A stretch of DNA of 32,345 bases from an uncultured Clostridia bacterium (GCA_946624325.1 CAMOSC010000009.1:1-32345), one strand, 5' to 3'. Shown: positions 6,656 to 13,917, counted from the first letter of the stretch. Notes: generated from the letters alone by a model not told the origin. Numbers and translations are program-made.

Positions 6656-6684
6656 TTGACAAATCCACCGCGATTGATTATACT
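6656..6684 (+). promoter_or_regulatory. Strong sigma-A promoter of the iorAB operon
   Basis: A perfect -35 TTGACA (6656-6661) and -10 TATACT (6679-6684) with 17-bp spacing. The predicted start near 6691 leaves a leader of about 120 nt before iorA. Confidence 0.85.
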
Positions 6685-6689
6685 AATTC

Positions 6690-6724
6690 GGAAGGCCTTT
6701 TACAGACGGACTGTACGGCCTTCC
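6690..6724 (+). promoter_or_regulatory. Leader hairpin at the start of the ior transcript
   Basis: GGAAGGCC (6690-6697) pairs with GGCCTTCC (6717-6724), and inside it TACAG pairs with CTGTA. It lies right at the predicted transcript start. A second small G+C-rich hairpin follows near 6726-6741. There is no T run, so a 5'-stabilising or regulatory leader element is likelier than a terminator. Confidence 0.5.
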
Positions 6725-6770
6725 CGCCGCCGGGGGCGGCCGGAAAACAGGCAGGGGAGCGGCGGTTTGA

Positions 6771-6797
6771 ATGAACGCGGTCTCTGCCGGGACATGA
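6771..6797 (+). other. Possible 8-codon upstream ORF in the iorA leader
   Basis: ATG at 6771 reads MNAVSAGT then TGA, after an AGGGGAG block 11 bp upstream. It ends 15 bp before the iorA GTG start and overlaps the iorA SD region. It holds no Trp, Tyr or Phe codons, so classical attenuation by aromatic residues is not indicated. It may be chance. Confidence 0.25.
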
Positions 6798-6812
6798 AAG
6801 GACAGCGGAAAC

Positions 6813-8552
6813 GTGAAAGAATTACTGATCGGTAATGCCGCCGTAGCGCGGGGATTGTATGAAGCCGGATGCGGGTTCGTATCCAGCTATCCGGGAACGC
6901 CCAGCACGGAGATCACGGAGTTTGCGGCGAAATATGATGAGATTGTCTGCGAATGGGCGCCGAACGAAAAGGTAGCGCTGGAGGCCGCCTTCGGGGCATC
7001 CCTCGGTGGGATGCGGGCTGCATGCTGCATGAAGCATGTGGGACTGAATGTTGCGGCTGATCCGCTTTTCACGCTTTCCTATACCGGGGTGACGGGCGGA
7101 GTTGTCGTCTGCGTGGCGGATGACCCGGGCATGCATTCCTCCCAGAATGAACAGGATTCCAGGAATTATGCGCGTGCCGCAAAGCTTCCGATGCTGGAGC
7201 CGGCGGATTCGATGGAGTGCCTGGAATTCGCCAAAACGGCTTTCGCGCTTTCCGAGCAGTTTGACACGCCGGTGCTTCTGCGCACCTGTACCAGGATAGC
7301 CCATTCCCAGAGCATCGTTGAGACGTCCGCGCGCACGGAATGCCCCGTTAAACCCTATGAAAAGCATCCGGAAAAATATATCATGATGCCCGCCTATGCA
7401 AAGAAAAGGCATCCGTTTGTCGAAGAGAGGACGGAGAGGCTTTCGGAGTATGCGGAAACGGCGTCTTTCAACCGGGAAGAGTTTTACGACGATAAAATCG
7501 GTATTATCACTTCCGGAACCGCTTATCAGTATGTGCGTGAAGCATTCGGGGAGTCGGTCAGCGTCCTGAAGCTGGGGATGGTTTATCCGCTCCCGGAGAA
7601 AAAAATCCGGGCATTTGCGGCAAAGGTACAGAAGCTGTATGTCGTAGAGGAGCTGGATCCGTTCCTGGAAAATGCCGTGCGGGCTTTGGGAATCGAGGTT
7701 ACGGGAAAGGCGCTTTTCTCCATGCTGGGCGAATTCTCGCAGAAAACCGTCCGGGAAGTCTTCGGTCTGGAGAATCCGGAAGCCGGGAAGCTGTCCCGTG
7801 AGATTCCGGCCCGTCCGCCCATGATGTGCGCCGGCTGTCCGCACCGCGGGATGTTCTATGCCATGGCAAAGAAGAAGCTCACGGTACTCGGTGATATCGG
7901 CTGCTATACTCTCGGAGCCCAGGCACCGCTGTCCGCGCTGGACAGCACACTCTGCATGGGCGCTTCCGTTTCGGGGCTGCACGGCTTCAATAAGGCCCGC
8001 AGAGCCGAGGCGGAAGGAAAGAGCGTTGCGGTGATCGGAGATTCCACCTTTATCCATTCGGGTGTTACCGGTCTGATCAATATAGCTTATAATGCCTCCA
8101 ATTCCACGGTGGTTATCCTGGACAATTCCATCACGGGCATGACGGGTCATCAGCAGAATCCGACTACAGGCTACAATATAAAAGGGGATCCCGCCGCAAA
8201 GATTGATCTGGAAACGCTCTGCCGCGCGGTCGGAATCAACCGTGTCCGGGTTGTAGATCCCTATGACCTGAAAGCCTGCGAGGATGCGCTTACGGAGGAG
8301 CTTGCCGCTCCGGAACCCTCCGTGATTATCTCCAGGAGGCCGTGCGTACTGCTCAAGTATGTCAGGCCGAAAACTCCGCTGCACGTTTCCCGGGAAGATT
8401 GCAGGGGCTGTAAAAAGTGCATGAAATTCGGGTGCCCGGCTATCAGCTTCCGGGACGGAAAAGCGCAGATTGACCGCACGCTTTGCGTAGGCTGCGAGGT
8501 CTGCAGCCAGATCTGCCCGTTTGGCGCGTTTGTAAAGGAGGGAGAGGCATGA
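6813..8552 (+). CDS. iorA: Indolepyruvate ferredoxin oxidoreductase, alpha subunit
   Basis: 579 residues. With IorB it converts aryl-pyruvates from transaminated Trp, Phe or Tyr plus CoA to aryl-acetyl-CoA, CO2 and reduced ferredoxin. The N-terminal pyrimidine-binding part has the family's GNAAVARGLYEAG and SYPGTPSTEI motifs. The thiamine-diphosphate domain shows CAGCPHRGMFY, GDIGCYTLG and GDSTFIHSG with DNSITGMTGHQQNP (from about residue 409). The C-terminal ferredoxin domain carries two 4Fe-4S motifs: C530, C533, C536, C541 and C558, C561, C564, C568. Start is GTG at 6813, with AAAGGA about 10 bp upstream. The stop overlaps the iorB ATG (ATGA), showing translational coupling. paaK and an ACT-domain gene downstream complete an aromatic-acid module. 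Confidence 0.95.
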   Translation: MKELLIGNAAVARGLYEAGCGFVSSYPGTPSTEITEFAAKYDEIVCEWAPNEKVALEAAFGASLGGMRAACCMKHVGLNVAADPLFTLSYTGVTGGVVVCVADDPGMHSSQNEQDSRNYARAAKLPMLEPADSMECLEFAKTAFALSEQFDTPVLLRTCTRIAHSQSIVETSARTECPVKPYEKHPEKYIMMPAYAKKRHPFVEERTERLSEYAETASFNREEFYDDKIGIITSGTAYQYVREAFGESVSVLKLGMVYPLPEKKIRAFAAKVQKLYVVEELDPFLENAVRALGIEVTGKALFSMLGEFSQKTVREVFGLENPEAGKLSREIPARPPMMCAGCPHRGMFYAMAKKKLTVLGDIGCYTLGAQAPLSALDSTLCMGASVSGLHGFNKARRAEAEGKSVAVIGDSTFIHSGVTGLINIAYNASNSTVVILDNSITGMTGHQQNPTTGYNIKGDPAAKIDLETLCRAVGINRVRVVDPYDLKACEDALTEELAAPEPSVIISRRPCVLLKYVRPKTPLHVSREDCRGCKKCMKFGCPAISFRDGKAQIDRTLCVGCEVCSQICPFGAFVKEGEA

Positions 8553-9130
8553 CAGATACAAAGAGCATCATGATCGTCGGAGTCGGCGGCCAGGGATCCC
8601 TGCTTGCCAGCAAGCTCCTCGGGCGCCTTCTGGTGGATGAGGGGTACGATGTCAAGGTATCCGAGGTCCATGGCATGAGCCAGCGGGGCGGATCCGTCGA
8701 AACCTATGTGCGGTTCGGAAAGCGCGTCAGCTCACCCATTATTGAGGACGGTGAAGCGGACATTATCGTTTCCTTTGAGCGGATTGAGGCGGCCAGATGG
8801 TTTTCGCGGCTGAAAAAGGGCGGGACCATTGTAGTCAATACCCAGATGATTGATCCCATGCCCGTCATAATCGGCGCAGCCGAATATCCTGCGGATGTTC
8901 TGGAAGAAATGCAGAAAACCGGGGCCGCGGTGGATGCCATCGACGCCCTGGCCCTCGCGGAGGAGGCCGGTTCCCCGAAAGCCGCAAACATAGTCCTGAT
9001 GGCAAGGGTGGCCAAATATTTTGATATACCGTATGATAAATGGATTCAGGCGATTGAGAAAACCGTTGCCCCGAAATTTGTGGAGCTCAACCGGAAGGCG
9101 TTTTCTCTCGGCTACCATTATCAGAAATAA
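8549..9130 (+). CDS. iorB: Indolepyruvate ferredoxin oxidoreductase, beta subunit
   Basis: 193 residues, the gamma-type subunit partner of IorA in the 2-oxoacid:ferredoxin oxidoreductase family. It begins with the typical IMIVGVGGQGSLLASKLLG nucleotide-fold motif and has the EVHGMSQRGGSV motif expected in IorB, followed by the GEADIIVSFE segment. The ATG at 8549 overlaps the iorA stop by 4 bp, and AAGGAGGGAG lies within the end of iorA. An upstream in-frame ATG at 8483 falls inside iorA and is disregarded. The gene is followed by a 272-bp gap with a cruciform repeat, which may separate expression of iorAB from paaK. Confidence 0.95.
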   Translation: MTDTKSIMIVGVGGQGSLLASKLLGRLLVDEGYDVKVSEVHGMSQRGGSVETYVRFGKRVSSPIIEDGEADIIVSFERIEAARWFSRLKKGGTIVVNTQMIDPMPVIIGAAEYPADVLEEMQKTGAAVDAIDALALAEEAGSPKAANIVLMARVAKYFDIPYDKWIQAIEKTVAPKFVELNRKAFSLGYHYQK

Positions 9131-9171
9131 ATCGATGGGCGGGCGGGAGCTTTTCCCGCGGCGTACCGCTG

Positions 9172-9200
9172 TTGCAGTAGTAAGGATTTTTCGGTAGCAT
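9172..9200 (+). promoter_or_regulatory. Possible weak promoter before the repeat and paaK
   Basis: TTGCAG (9172-9177) and TAGCAT (9195-9200) are 17 bp apart, just after a GCGGGA-loop-TCCCGC hairpin (9143-9159) that follows iorB. Both boxes are imperfect. Confidence 0.3.
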
Positions 9201-9353
9201 GTTACTGTTCAGAGCCAGGCGCAACTCTGTGGAGAATCACGGATTCCGCTGGCGGAAATCCGTGATTCTCCGCAGAGTTGCATCTGGCGAGCACGCCACA
9301 ACTCCAGAAATGGCTGCTTTCGCCATTTCTGGAGTCTGGATCTGAACAGTAAC
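9201..9353. repeat. Family A cruciform repeat, copy 2 (153 bp)
   Basis: The outer stem GTTACTGTTCAGAGCCAG (9201-9218) pairs with CTGGATCTGAACAGTAAC (9336-9353), with one mismatch. Inside is a very long arm in which GCAACTCTG, GGAGAATCACGGATT and CGC pair with GCG, AATCCGTGATTCTCC and CAGAGTTGC. Then come the GGCG-AGCA-CGCC mini-hairpin and an arm CTCCAGAAATGGC / GCCATTTCTGGAG. The order of arms is the reverse complement of the copy at 4954. The long arm differs from copy 1 in sequence but stays self-complementary, which points to selection for folding. Confidence 0.85.
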
Positions 9354-9402
9354 CGCAGCAGTATCGTGAATCTCCGGGACCCAGACAAGGAGGAATTGCA
9401 AA

Positions 9403-10710
9403 ATGGGACCTTTTTATCAGGAGGAAATTGAAACCGCCTCGCGGGAGCAGATCCTGGCCTGGCAGAATGAGCGGCTTGTAAAGCAGGTCCGCAATGTCTA
9501 TGACAATGTGGAGTATTACCGCAGAAAAATGGATGAGAAGGGCGTGAAGCCGGAGGATATCCAGTCTGTGGAGGATCTGTACAAGCTTCCGTTCCTGACC
9601 AAGGACGATCTGCGCGACGCCTATCCGTACGGCCTTATGGCCCGTCCCCTTTCAGACTGCGTCAGAATCCAGTCTACCAGCGGTACAACGGGAAGACGCG
9701 TGGTGGCATTCTATACGCAGCATGATGTGGACCTGTGGGAGGAGTGCTGTGCCAGAGCTATTACGGCTGTCGGCGGTACGAAGGAGGATGTCTGCCAGGT
9801 CTGCTACGGATACGGACTGTTTACCGGAGGTCCCGGCTTAAACGGCGGTTCCCACAAGGTGGGCTGCCTGACCCTGCCCATGTCCTCCGGAAATACGGAC
9901 CGTCAGATTCAGTTTATGATTGATCTGCAGGCCACGATCCTCTGCTGCACCCCCTCCTATGCGGCTTATCTGGGAGAGAGCATCATCGAGAGGGGACTCA
10001 GGGACCAGATCAGGCTCAAGGCGGGCATTTTCGGCGCGGAAGCCTGGACCGAGGAGATGCGGCACGATATCGAGCAGAAGCTCGGAATCAAGGCTTATGA
10101 TATTTACGGGCTGACCGAGATTTCCGGCCCGGGTGTTGCGTTTGAGTGCAGTGCTCAGAACGGCATGCATATCAATGAGGACCACTTTATCGCGGAGGTG
10201 ATTGACCCGGCGACCGGCGAGGTGCTTCCGGAAGGCTCCAAGGGTGAGCTCGTGTTCACCAGCATTACCAAGGAAGCGTTCCCGCTGCTGCGCTACCGCA
10301 CCAAGGATATCTGCATTCTGAGCCGCGAGAAATGCTCCTGCGGACGCACGCATGTCAAGATGACGAAGCCTCTGGGCAGAAGCGACGACATGCTGATCGT
10401 CAAGGGCGTCAATGTATTCCCGAGCCAGATCGAGACGGTTCTGCTCCAGAAGGGCCTTACCTCGAACTATCAGATCATCGTGGACCGCGTCAATCACAGC
10501 GATACCATTGAAGTTAAAGTCGAAATCACTCCCGAGCTGTTCTCCGACGATATGTCAACGCTGTCAGCAAGGGAAAAGGAGATCGTGGATGCTCTGAAAT
10601 CCATGCTGGGAATCTATGCAAAGGTCAGCATAGTGGAGCCGAAGTCCATTATCCGGAGCGAAGGAAAGGCCGTGCGCGTCATCGACCGCAGAAATCTTTA
10701 CAAGGGATAA
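9403..10710 (+). CDS. paaK: Phenylacetate-CoA ligase
   Basis: 435 residues, an ANL-superfamily enzyme that activates phenylacetate or related aryl-acetates with ATP to the CoA thioester, or works in reverse for energy gain. Visible motifs are the phosphate-binding loop STSGTTGRRV (from residue 91), the adenylate-binding region GAEAWTEEM...YDIYGLTEISGPG, the hinge LLRYRTKDIC followed by the CSCGRTH segment typical of the PaaK family, and GRSDDMLIVKGVNVFPSQIE in the C-terminal domain. The ATG has a strong SD (AAGGAGG). Placement after iorAB is a recurrent arrangement: IorAB makes aryl-acetyl-CoA, and the ligase can interconvert it with the free acid, possibly conserving ATP. The acid preference cannot be read from sequence. 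Confidence 0.93.
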   Translation: MGPFYQEEIETASREQILAWQNERLVKQVRNVYDNVEYYRRKMDEKGVKPEDIQSVEDLYKLPFLTKDDLRDAYPYGLMARPLSDCVRIQSTSGTTGRRVVAFYTQHDVDLWEECCARAITAVGGTKEDVCQVCYGYGLFTGGPGLNGGSHKVGCLTLPMSSGNTDRQIQFMIDLQATILCCTPSYAAYLGESIIERGLRDQIRLKAGIFGAEAWTEEMRHDIEQKLGIKAYDIYGLTEISGPGVAFECSAQNGMHINEDHFIAEVIDPATGEVLPEGSKGELVFTSITKEAFPLLRYRTKDICILSREKCSCGRTHVKMTKPLGRSDDMLIVKGVNVFPSQIETVLLQKGLTSNYQIIVDRVNHSDTIEVKVEITPELFSDDMSTLSAREKEIVDALKSMLGIYAKVSIVEPKSIIRSEGKAVRVIDRRNLYKG

Positions 10711-10735
10711 ACAGCCTTCTGCGGGTTTTCCCGGA

Positions 10736-10772
10736 TTTGCATGCGGCGAACACGCCGCAACTCCGGAAATGG
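10736..10772. repeat. Truncated family A repeat after paaK
   Basis: The segment contains GCATGCGGCGAACACGCCGC followed by AACTCCGGAAATGG. This corresponds to the mini-hairpin and the first side of the CTCCAGAAATGGC arm of the full element; the outer stems and the return strand are missing. Confidence 0.6.
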
Positions 10773-10831
10773 TTTCTTATCAGCAATGATACCGTAACAT
10801 TTGTTTTCATATTTATCACAGGAGGTTCACC

Positions 10832-11263
10832 ATGACAATTCAACAGCTCTCGGTTTTTGCGGAAAACCGGTTCGGAACGACCCTCAGTGTTACGGAAGCC
10901 CTGGGGAAAGCGGGAATCGATATCAGAGCGCTCAATGTAGCCGATTCCGAAGGCTTCGGCATCCTGAGAATGATTGTGGACGATACGGAGAAAGCGAAGA
11001 ACGTACTGGATCAGGAGCAATGCATCACATCCGTTGCGGAAGTCCTGGGCGTTTACATTCCGGATTCTCCGGGCGGCCTTTCGGAGGTTCTGCGGATCCT
11101 GGCGGATCATCAGGTGAATATTGAGTATCTCTATGCTTTTATCGTGAAGAGCGACGTTAACGCCTGCGTGGTGCTTCGCGTCAGGGATAACGAGGAAGTG
11201 GAGCAGATTCTCACGGAGGCGGGCATTAAGCTCGTCAGCAGGGAGGATATCCAGGGGCTGTAA
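10832..11263 (+). CDS. ACT domain-containing protein
   Basis: 143 residues forming two ACT-type modules: FAENRFGTTLSVTEALGKAGI...FGILRMIVDD, then a second unit from about residue 72 (VYIPDSPGGLSEVLRILADH...AFIVKSDVNACVVLRV). ACT domains bind small ligands, often amino acids. A stand-alone tandem ACT protein beside iorAB-paaK is a recurring neighbour in Firmicutes and archaea and may sense an aromatic amino acid or its keto acid; this is inference. The ATG follows a strong SD (CAGGAGG). The gap to paaK is 121 bp and contains a truncated repeat but no terminator, so co-transcription is likely. Confidence 0.88.
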   Translation: MTIQQLSVFAENRFGTTLSVTEALGKAGIDIRALNVADSEGFGILRMIVDDTEKAKNVLDQEQCITSVAEVLGVYIPDSPGGLSEVLRILADHQVNIEYLYAFIVKSDVNACVVLRVRDNEEVEQILTEAGIKLVSREDIQGL

Positions 11264-11442
11264 ACCGAAGCTCCGGGAACGTACAGTTTCAGGATCGGGT
11301 GGGTGGAAAACCATCCGCCACCCGATTCCGCAGGAGAACATTCGCAGCCTCCGGCTGCTTTTATCCGGAACCCGGCAGATGTGGAAGCCGCAGCGGCTTT
11401 TACGCCTGCCGGGTTCCTGCGCGAAGCAATGGCTTCCCGCTG
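11264..11442 (+). terminator. Hairpin-rich gap after the ior-paaK-ACT operon, with a terminator
   Basis: Three structures follow one another. ATCGGGTGG pairs with CCACCCGAT at about 11294-11326. GCAGCC-TCC-GGCTGC at 11344-11358 is followed by TTTT and is the best intrinsic terminator. GGAACCCGGCA (11367-11377) pairs perfectly with TGCCGGGTTCC (11407-11417) and encloses another small hairpin followed by TTTT. Together they should isolate the upstream operon from the promoter at 11443. Confidence 0.6.
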
Positions 11443-11471
11443 TTGACAGCGCCTGGATGGCGTGGTACAAT
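11443..11471 (+). promoter_or_regulatory. Sigma-A promoter of the ThyX-like gene
   Basis: A perfect -35 TTGACA (11443-11448) and -10 TACAAT (11466-11471) with 17-bp spacing. The predicted start near 11478 leaves a leader of about 19 nt before the ATG at 11497. Confidence 0.85.
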
Positions 11472-11496
11472 ATACAAACTCTCTACAGGAACAGGA

Positions 11497-12153
11497 ATGC
11501 AAAGAAAGCGGGTACAGGCAATGCTGCATATCGAGAATACTTCAGTCATGAATTTTGAAAATGCCGTTCGCGGAGCAAGGAACCCCATGAACAGCTGGAA
11601 GCGCATGGACAGTACGACAGATGCCGAGGGCAACTTTCATTTCGGGCCGAATGACCTGGATCTTGCCGTGCGCCTGGTGCGCGCCGGCTCGGATCACAGA
11701 AAATTCCTGAGAATGGTATTTGTGTGCATGGATGTCACGGCACCCCTTTACTGGTGGAAGGAATATGACACCTATAAAGTGGCGACGGTTGCCAATTCCA
11801 CGAGCACCATGCACAAAATCCACAGCAGGTCTTTTTCCATGGATGATTTCTCCACAGACCATATGACGGCGGGTACGCGGTCGTTTATGGAGGGTATCGT
11901 GGAGAAGCTGGAGGAAATCCGGAAACGCTATCTGGAAACGAAATCGAAGGAGGACTGGTACGACCTCATCCAGCTGCTCCCCTCGAGCTATAACCAGAAG
12001 CGGACCCTCACCCTGAATTACGAGACCCTGATCAATATTTATCATTCCCGGCATGATCACAAGCTGCAGGAGTGGCATACTTTCTGCAACTGGATTGAAA
12101 GCCTGCCCTACGCAGGGGAGCTGCTGACGGGAGCGGAAGAAACAGAAGGTTAA
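11497..12153 (+). CDS. Divergent ThyX-like protein of unknown function
   Basis: 218 residues if started at 11497, where AGGA lies 6 bp upstream and the promoter fits. ATGs at 11521 and 11548 are alternatives. No sure family name, but the layout recalls flavin-dependent thymidylate synthase ThyX. A central segment APLYWWKEYDTYKV...NSTSTMHKIH sits where ThyX has RHRxxSxNExSxRY, and a C-terminal LNYETLINIYHSRHDHKLQEW recalls the ThyX N-R-L...R....AQ-E helix. The ThyX signature arginines and serine are not present in the expected form, so it may bind a different ligand or do another reaction. Similar proteins of this look are, to my recollection, common in Firmicutes and phages as hypothetical proteins. 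It is a single-gene unit with a strong promoter. That it is a real protein is well supported; its function is unknown. Confidence 0.8.
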   Translation: MQRKRVQAMLHIENTSVMNFENAVRGARNPMNSWKRMDSTTDAEGNFHFGPNDLDLAVRLVRAGSDHRKFLRMVFVCMDVTAPLYWWKEYDTYKVATVANSTSTMHKIHSRSFSMDDFSTDHMTAGTRSFMEGIVEKLEEIRKRYLETKSKEDWYDLIQLLPSSYNQKRTLTLNYETLINIYHSRHDHKLQEWHTFCNWIESLPYAGELLTGAEETEG

Positions 12154-12189
12154 GGGCAGCGCGGATGCGCGCCGCCGCAGCATGAAAAA

Positions 12190-12272
12190 CGGACCTGCCG
12201 GTCCGGATCACAGAGAATACGCATGGGAGTACTGCGATGAATTTGATGATCAAAGCGCCGGCAGGTTTTTTT
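12190..12272 (+). promoter_or_regulatory. Two mutually exclusive hairpins over the start of the prepilin peptidase gene
   Basis: CGGACC-TGCC-GGTCCG (12190-12205) is a compact hairpin. Alternatively ACCTGCCGG (12193-12201) pairs with CCGGCAGGT (12258-12266), which is followed at once by seven T's (12266-12272). The two cannot form together. The second has the form of a long-loop terminator and spans the annotated start at 12237. It could be an attenuator, or a terminator for the upstream gene with translation starting later, at 12273. Confidence 0.45.
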
Positions 12273-12698
12273 ATGCCGCTTTTTTCTTTTACCGCCATGC
12301 TGCTTTTTGCCCGGCTTGCCATGCAGGACTGGCAGAGCAGGAGACTGTCGAGGCGGGAACTGCTGCTTCTTCTGGTGCTTGGAGGGCTCAGGCTTTTGGG
12401 GGAAAATGCGGCCCCGGACTGCCTGGCCGGGTTTGCGGCGGGGTTTCTCCTTTTCCTGATCCCGTATCGGCTCTTCCGGGGGAAAATGGGCAGGGGAGAC
12501 GTGTACCTTGCGGCAATTCTGGGGCTGTGGATGGGATTCGGCGCATTTCCGGAGGCAGTGGCCGCGGCGATGGCCCTTGCGGCGGGAGCCGCGCTGATGC
12601 GCTTCGGGAGAACGGGGCTTCCGATCGGAACTTTTCTGATCCTGGGAGCCGCCATCTCGCAGCTGATGCGTGCGCTGGAAAAGGTCCTGGCTGGATAA
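12237..12698 (+). CDS. Small A24-family prepilin peptidase-like membrane protein
   Basis: 153 residues, mostly hydrophobic, with about four to five predicted membrane helices. It carries the two aspartate motifs of type IV prepilin peptidases: QDWQSRRLS after the first helix and GRGDVYLAA (the GxGD motif). It lacks the N-terminal methylase part of PilD and is the size of CpaA/TadV-type enzymes, which clip leader peptides of Flp-type pilins or other exported substrates. No pilin or Tad secretion gene lies in the window, so its substrate is unclear. The start may be ATG 12237 (weak SD) or in-frame ATG 12273 (MPLFSFTAMLLF), which begins closer to the first helix and is preceded by AGG and the T run described above. 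The gene does not appear to share an operon with pta, which has its own promoter. Confidence 0.8.
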   Translation: MNLMIKAPAGFFMPLFSFTAMLLFARLAMQDWQSRRLSRRELLLLLVLGGLRLLGENAAPDCLAGFAAGFLLFLIPYRLFRGKMGRGDVYLAAILGLWMGFGAFPEAVAAAMALAAGAALMRFGRTGLPIGTFLILGAAISQLMRALEKVLAG

Positions 12699-12728
12699 CG
12701 CGCCGGGAGAGCTTTCATGGGCAGGCGC

Positions 12729-12752
12729 AGCACGGATATCCGGCTCTTTTTT
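12729..12752 (+). terminator. Intrinsic terminator between the prepilin peptidase gene and pta
   Basis: AGC, a bulged A, CGG, an ATAT loop, CCG and GCT form a short stem followed by C and six T's. The stem is short, so efficiency is uncertain. Confidence 0.5.
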
Positions 12753-12772
12753 GCGTATCACCGTAAAACGCG

Positions 12773-12802
12773 CTTGCCAGTTGGCAAGGTTTGTACTATA
12801 AT
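12773..12802 (+). promoter_or_regulatory. pta promoter with a palindrome over the -35 box
   Basis: The -35 TTGCCA (12774-12779) and -10 TATAAT (12797-12802) are 17 bp apart. The -35 lies inside a perfect palindrome CTTGCCA-GT-TGGCAAG (12773-12788), placed as expected for an operator that blocks polymerase. Confidence 0.75.
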
Positions 12803-12872
12803 ATACGCGGTTCATTCCTGCAGAGGAAGGGTATGCTCCGCGCTCAGGCGCGGAAAGCGGAAAGGAGAAAAC

Positions 12873-13868
12873 ATGGGATTTATTGAGAGCCTTAAGGTAA
12901 GGGCGAGAGCTGACAAGAAAACAATCATTCTTCCGGAATCCATGGACAGAAGAACCTGGGCGGCGGCTGAGCAGATTCTCCGCGAGGATATTGCAAACCT
13001 GATCATTCTTGCAGGACCGAAGGAAGTGGAGGAGTTCGGAAAGGAATTCAATACAGAGGGTGCTACCATTATCGACCCCGCCACCTATGAGAAAACCCAG
13101 CAGTATATCGATCTTTTCGTGGAGCTGAGAAAGAAAAAGGGCCTTACCGAGGAAGAGGCAAGAAAGATCGCCCTGAGCGATTTTGCCTACTATGCATGCC
13201 TGATGATCAAGGCCGGCGATGCTGACGGTATGGTTTCCGGAGCCTGCCATTCCACGGCGAATACGCTTCGTCCCTGCCTGCAGATCATCAAGACAAAGCC
13301 CGGCGTTAAGCTGGTTTCCGCCTTCTTCCTGATGGTGGTTCCGGACTGCGAGTACGGCGAGCACGGCGTGTTCCTCTTCGCGGACAGCGGCCTTGTACAG
13401 GATCCGAATCCGGAAGAGCTTGCAGCCATTGCCCAGTCCTCCGCGGAGAGCTTTGAACTGCTTACCGGAGCAAAGGCCAAGGTGGCCATGCTGTCTCATT
13501 CCACCAAGGGCAGTGCAAAGCACGACCTGGTGACCAAGGTTACGGATGCGGTGGCAATCGCCCATGAGCAGTATCCGGATCTCCTTCTGGACGGCGAGCT
13601 GCAGTTTGACGCGGCGGTGGTTCCCTCCGTTGCCGCCTCCAAGGCTCCGGGAAGCCCGGTTGCCGGTCAGGCAAACGTCATGATTTTCCCGAACCTGGAT
13701 GCCGGAAACATCGGCTACAAGCTGGTTCAGCGCCTTGCAAAGGCAGAGGCCTACGGACCTATCACGCAGGGAATCGGAGCTGCCGTAAACGACCTGTCGA
13801 GAGGCTGCAGCGCAGAGGATATCGTCGGTGTGGTTGCCATCACCGCGGTACAGGCGCAGGCACAGTAA
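12873..13868 (+). CDS. pta: Phosphate acetyltransferase
   Basis: 331 residues, the short (single-domain) Pta of Firmicutes, which interconverts acetyl-CoA and acetyl phosphate. Family motifs include ILPESMDRRTW near the N-terminus, DADGMVSGACHSTANTLRP, FFLMVVPDCEYGE, ELLTGAKAKVAMLSHSTKGSA, LDGELQFDAAVVP and NVMIFPNLDAGNIGYKLVQR. The start at 12873 has AAAGGAG about 6 bp upstream; the frame is open further back but without an SD. Acetate kinase (ackA) usually follows pta in related genomes, yet the next gene here is yceD after only 132 bp, so the acetate pathway partner must lie elsewhere. The promoter palindrome suggests regulated expression. Confidence 0.95.
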   Translation: MGFIESLKVRARADKKTIILPESMDRRTWAAAEQILREDIANLIILAGPKEVEEFGKEFNTEGATIIDPATYEKTQQYIDLFVELRKKKGLTEEEARKIALSDFAYYACLMIKAGDADGMVSGACHSTANTLRPCLQIIKTKPGVKLVSAFFLMVVPDCEYGEHGVFLFADSGLVQDPNPEELAAIAQSSAESFELLTGAKAKVAMLSHSTKGSAKHDLVTKVTDAVAIAHEQYPDLLLDGELQFDAAVVPSVAASKAPGSPVAGQANVMIFPNLDAGNIGYKLVQRLAKAEAYGPITQGIGAAVNDLSRGCSAEDIVGVVAITAVQAQAQ

Positions 13869-13917
13869 GACGGCAGACGGTTTTTGCGCCTGTCCGCCTG
13901 TTTCCTGAAAAATCCGG

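Noticed and set aside
6822-8561. Very long minus-strand open frame antisense to iorA
   Set aside because: It mirrors iorA, whose motifs are unmistakable. The antisense product has no recognisable domain and is a by-product of G+C-rich codon usage.
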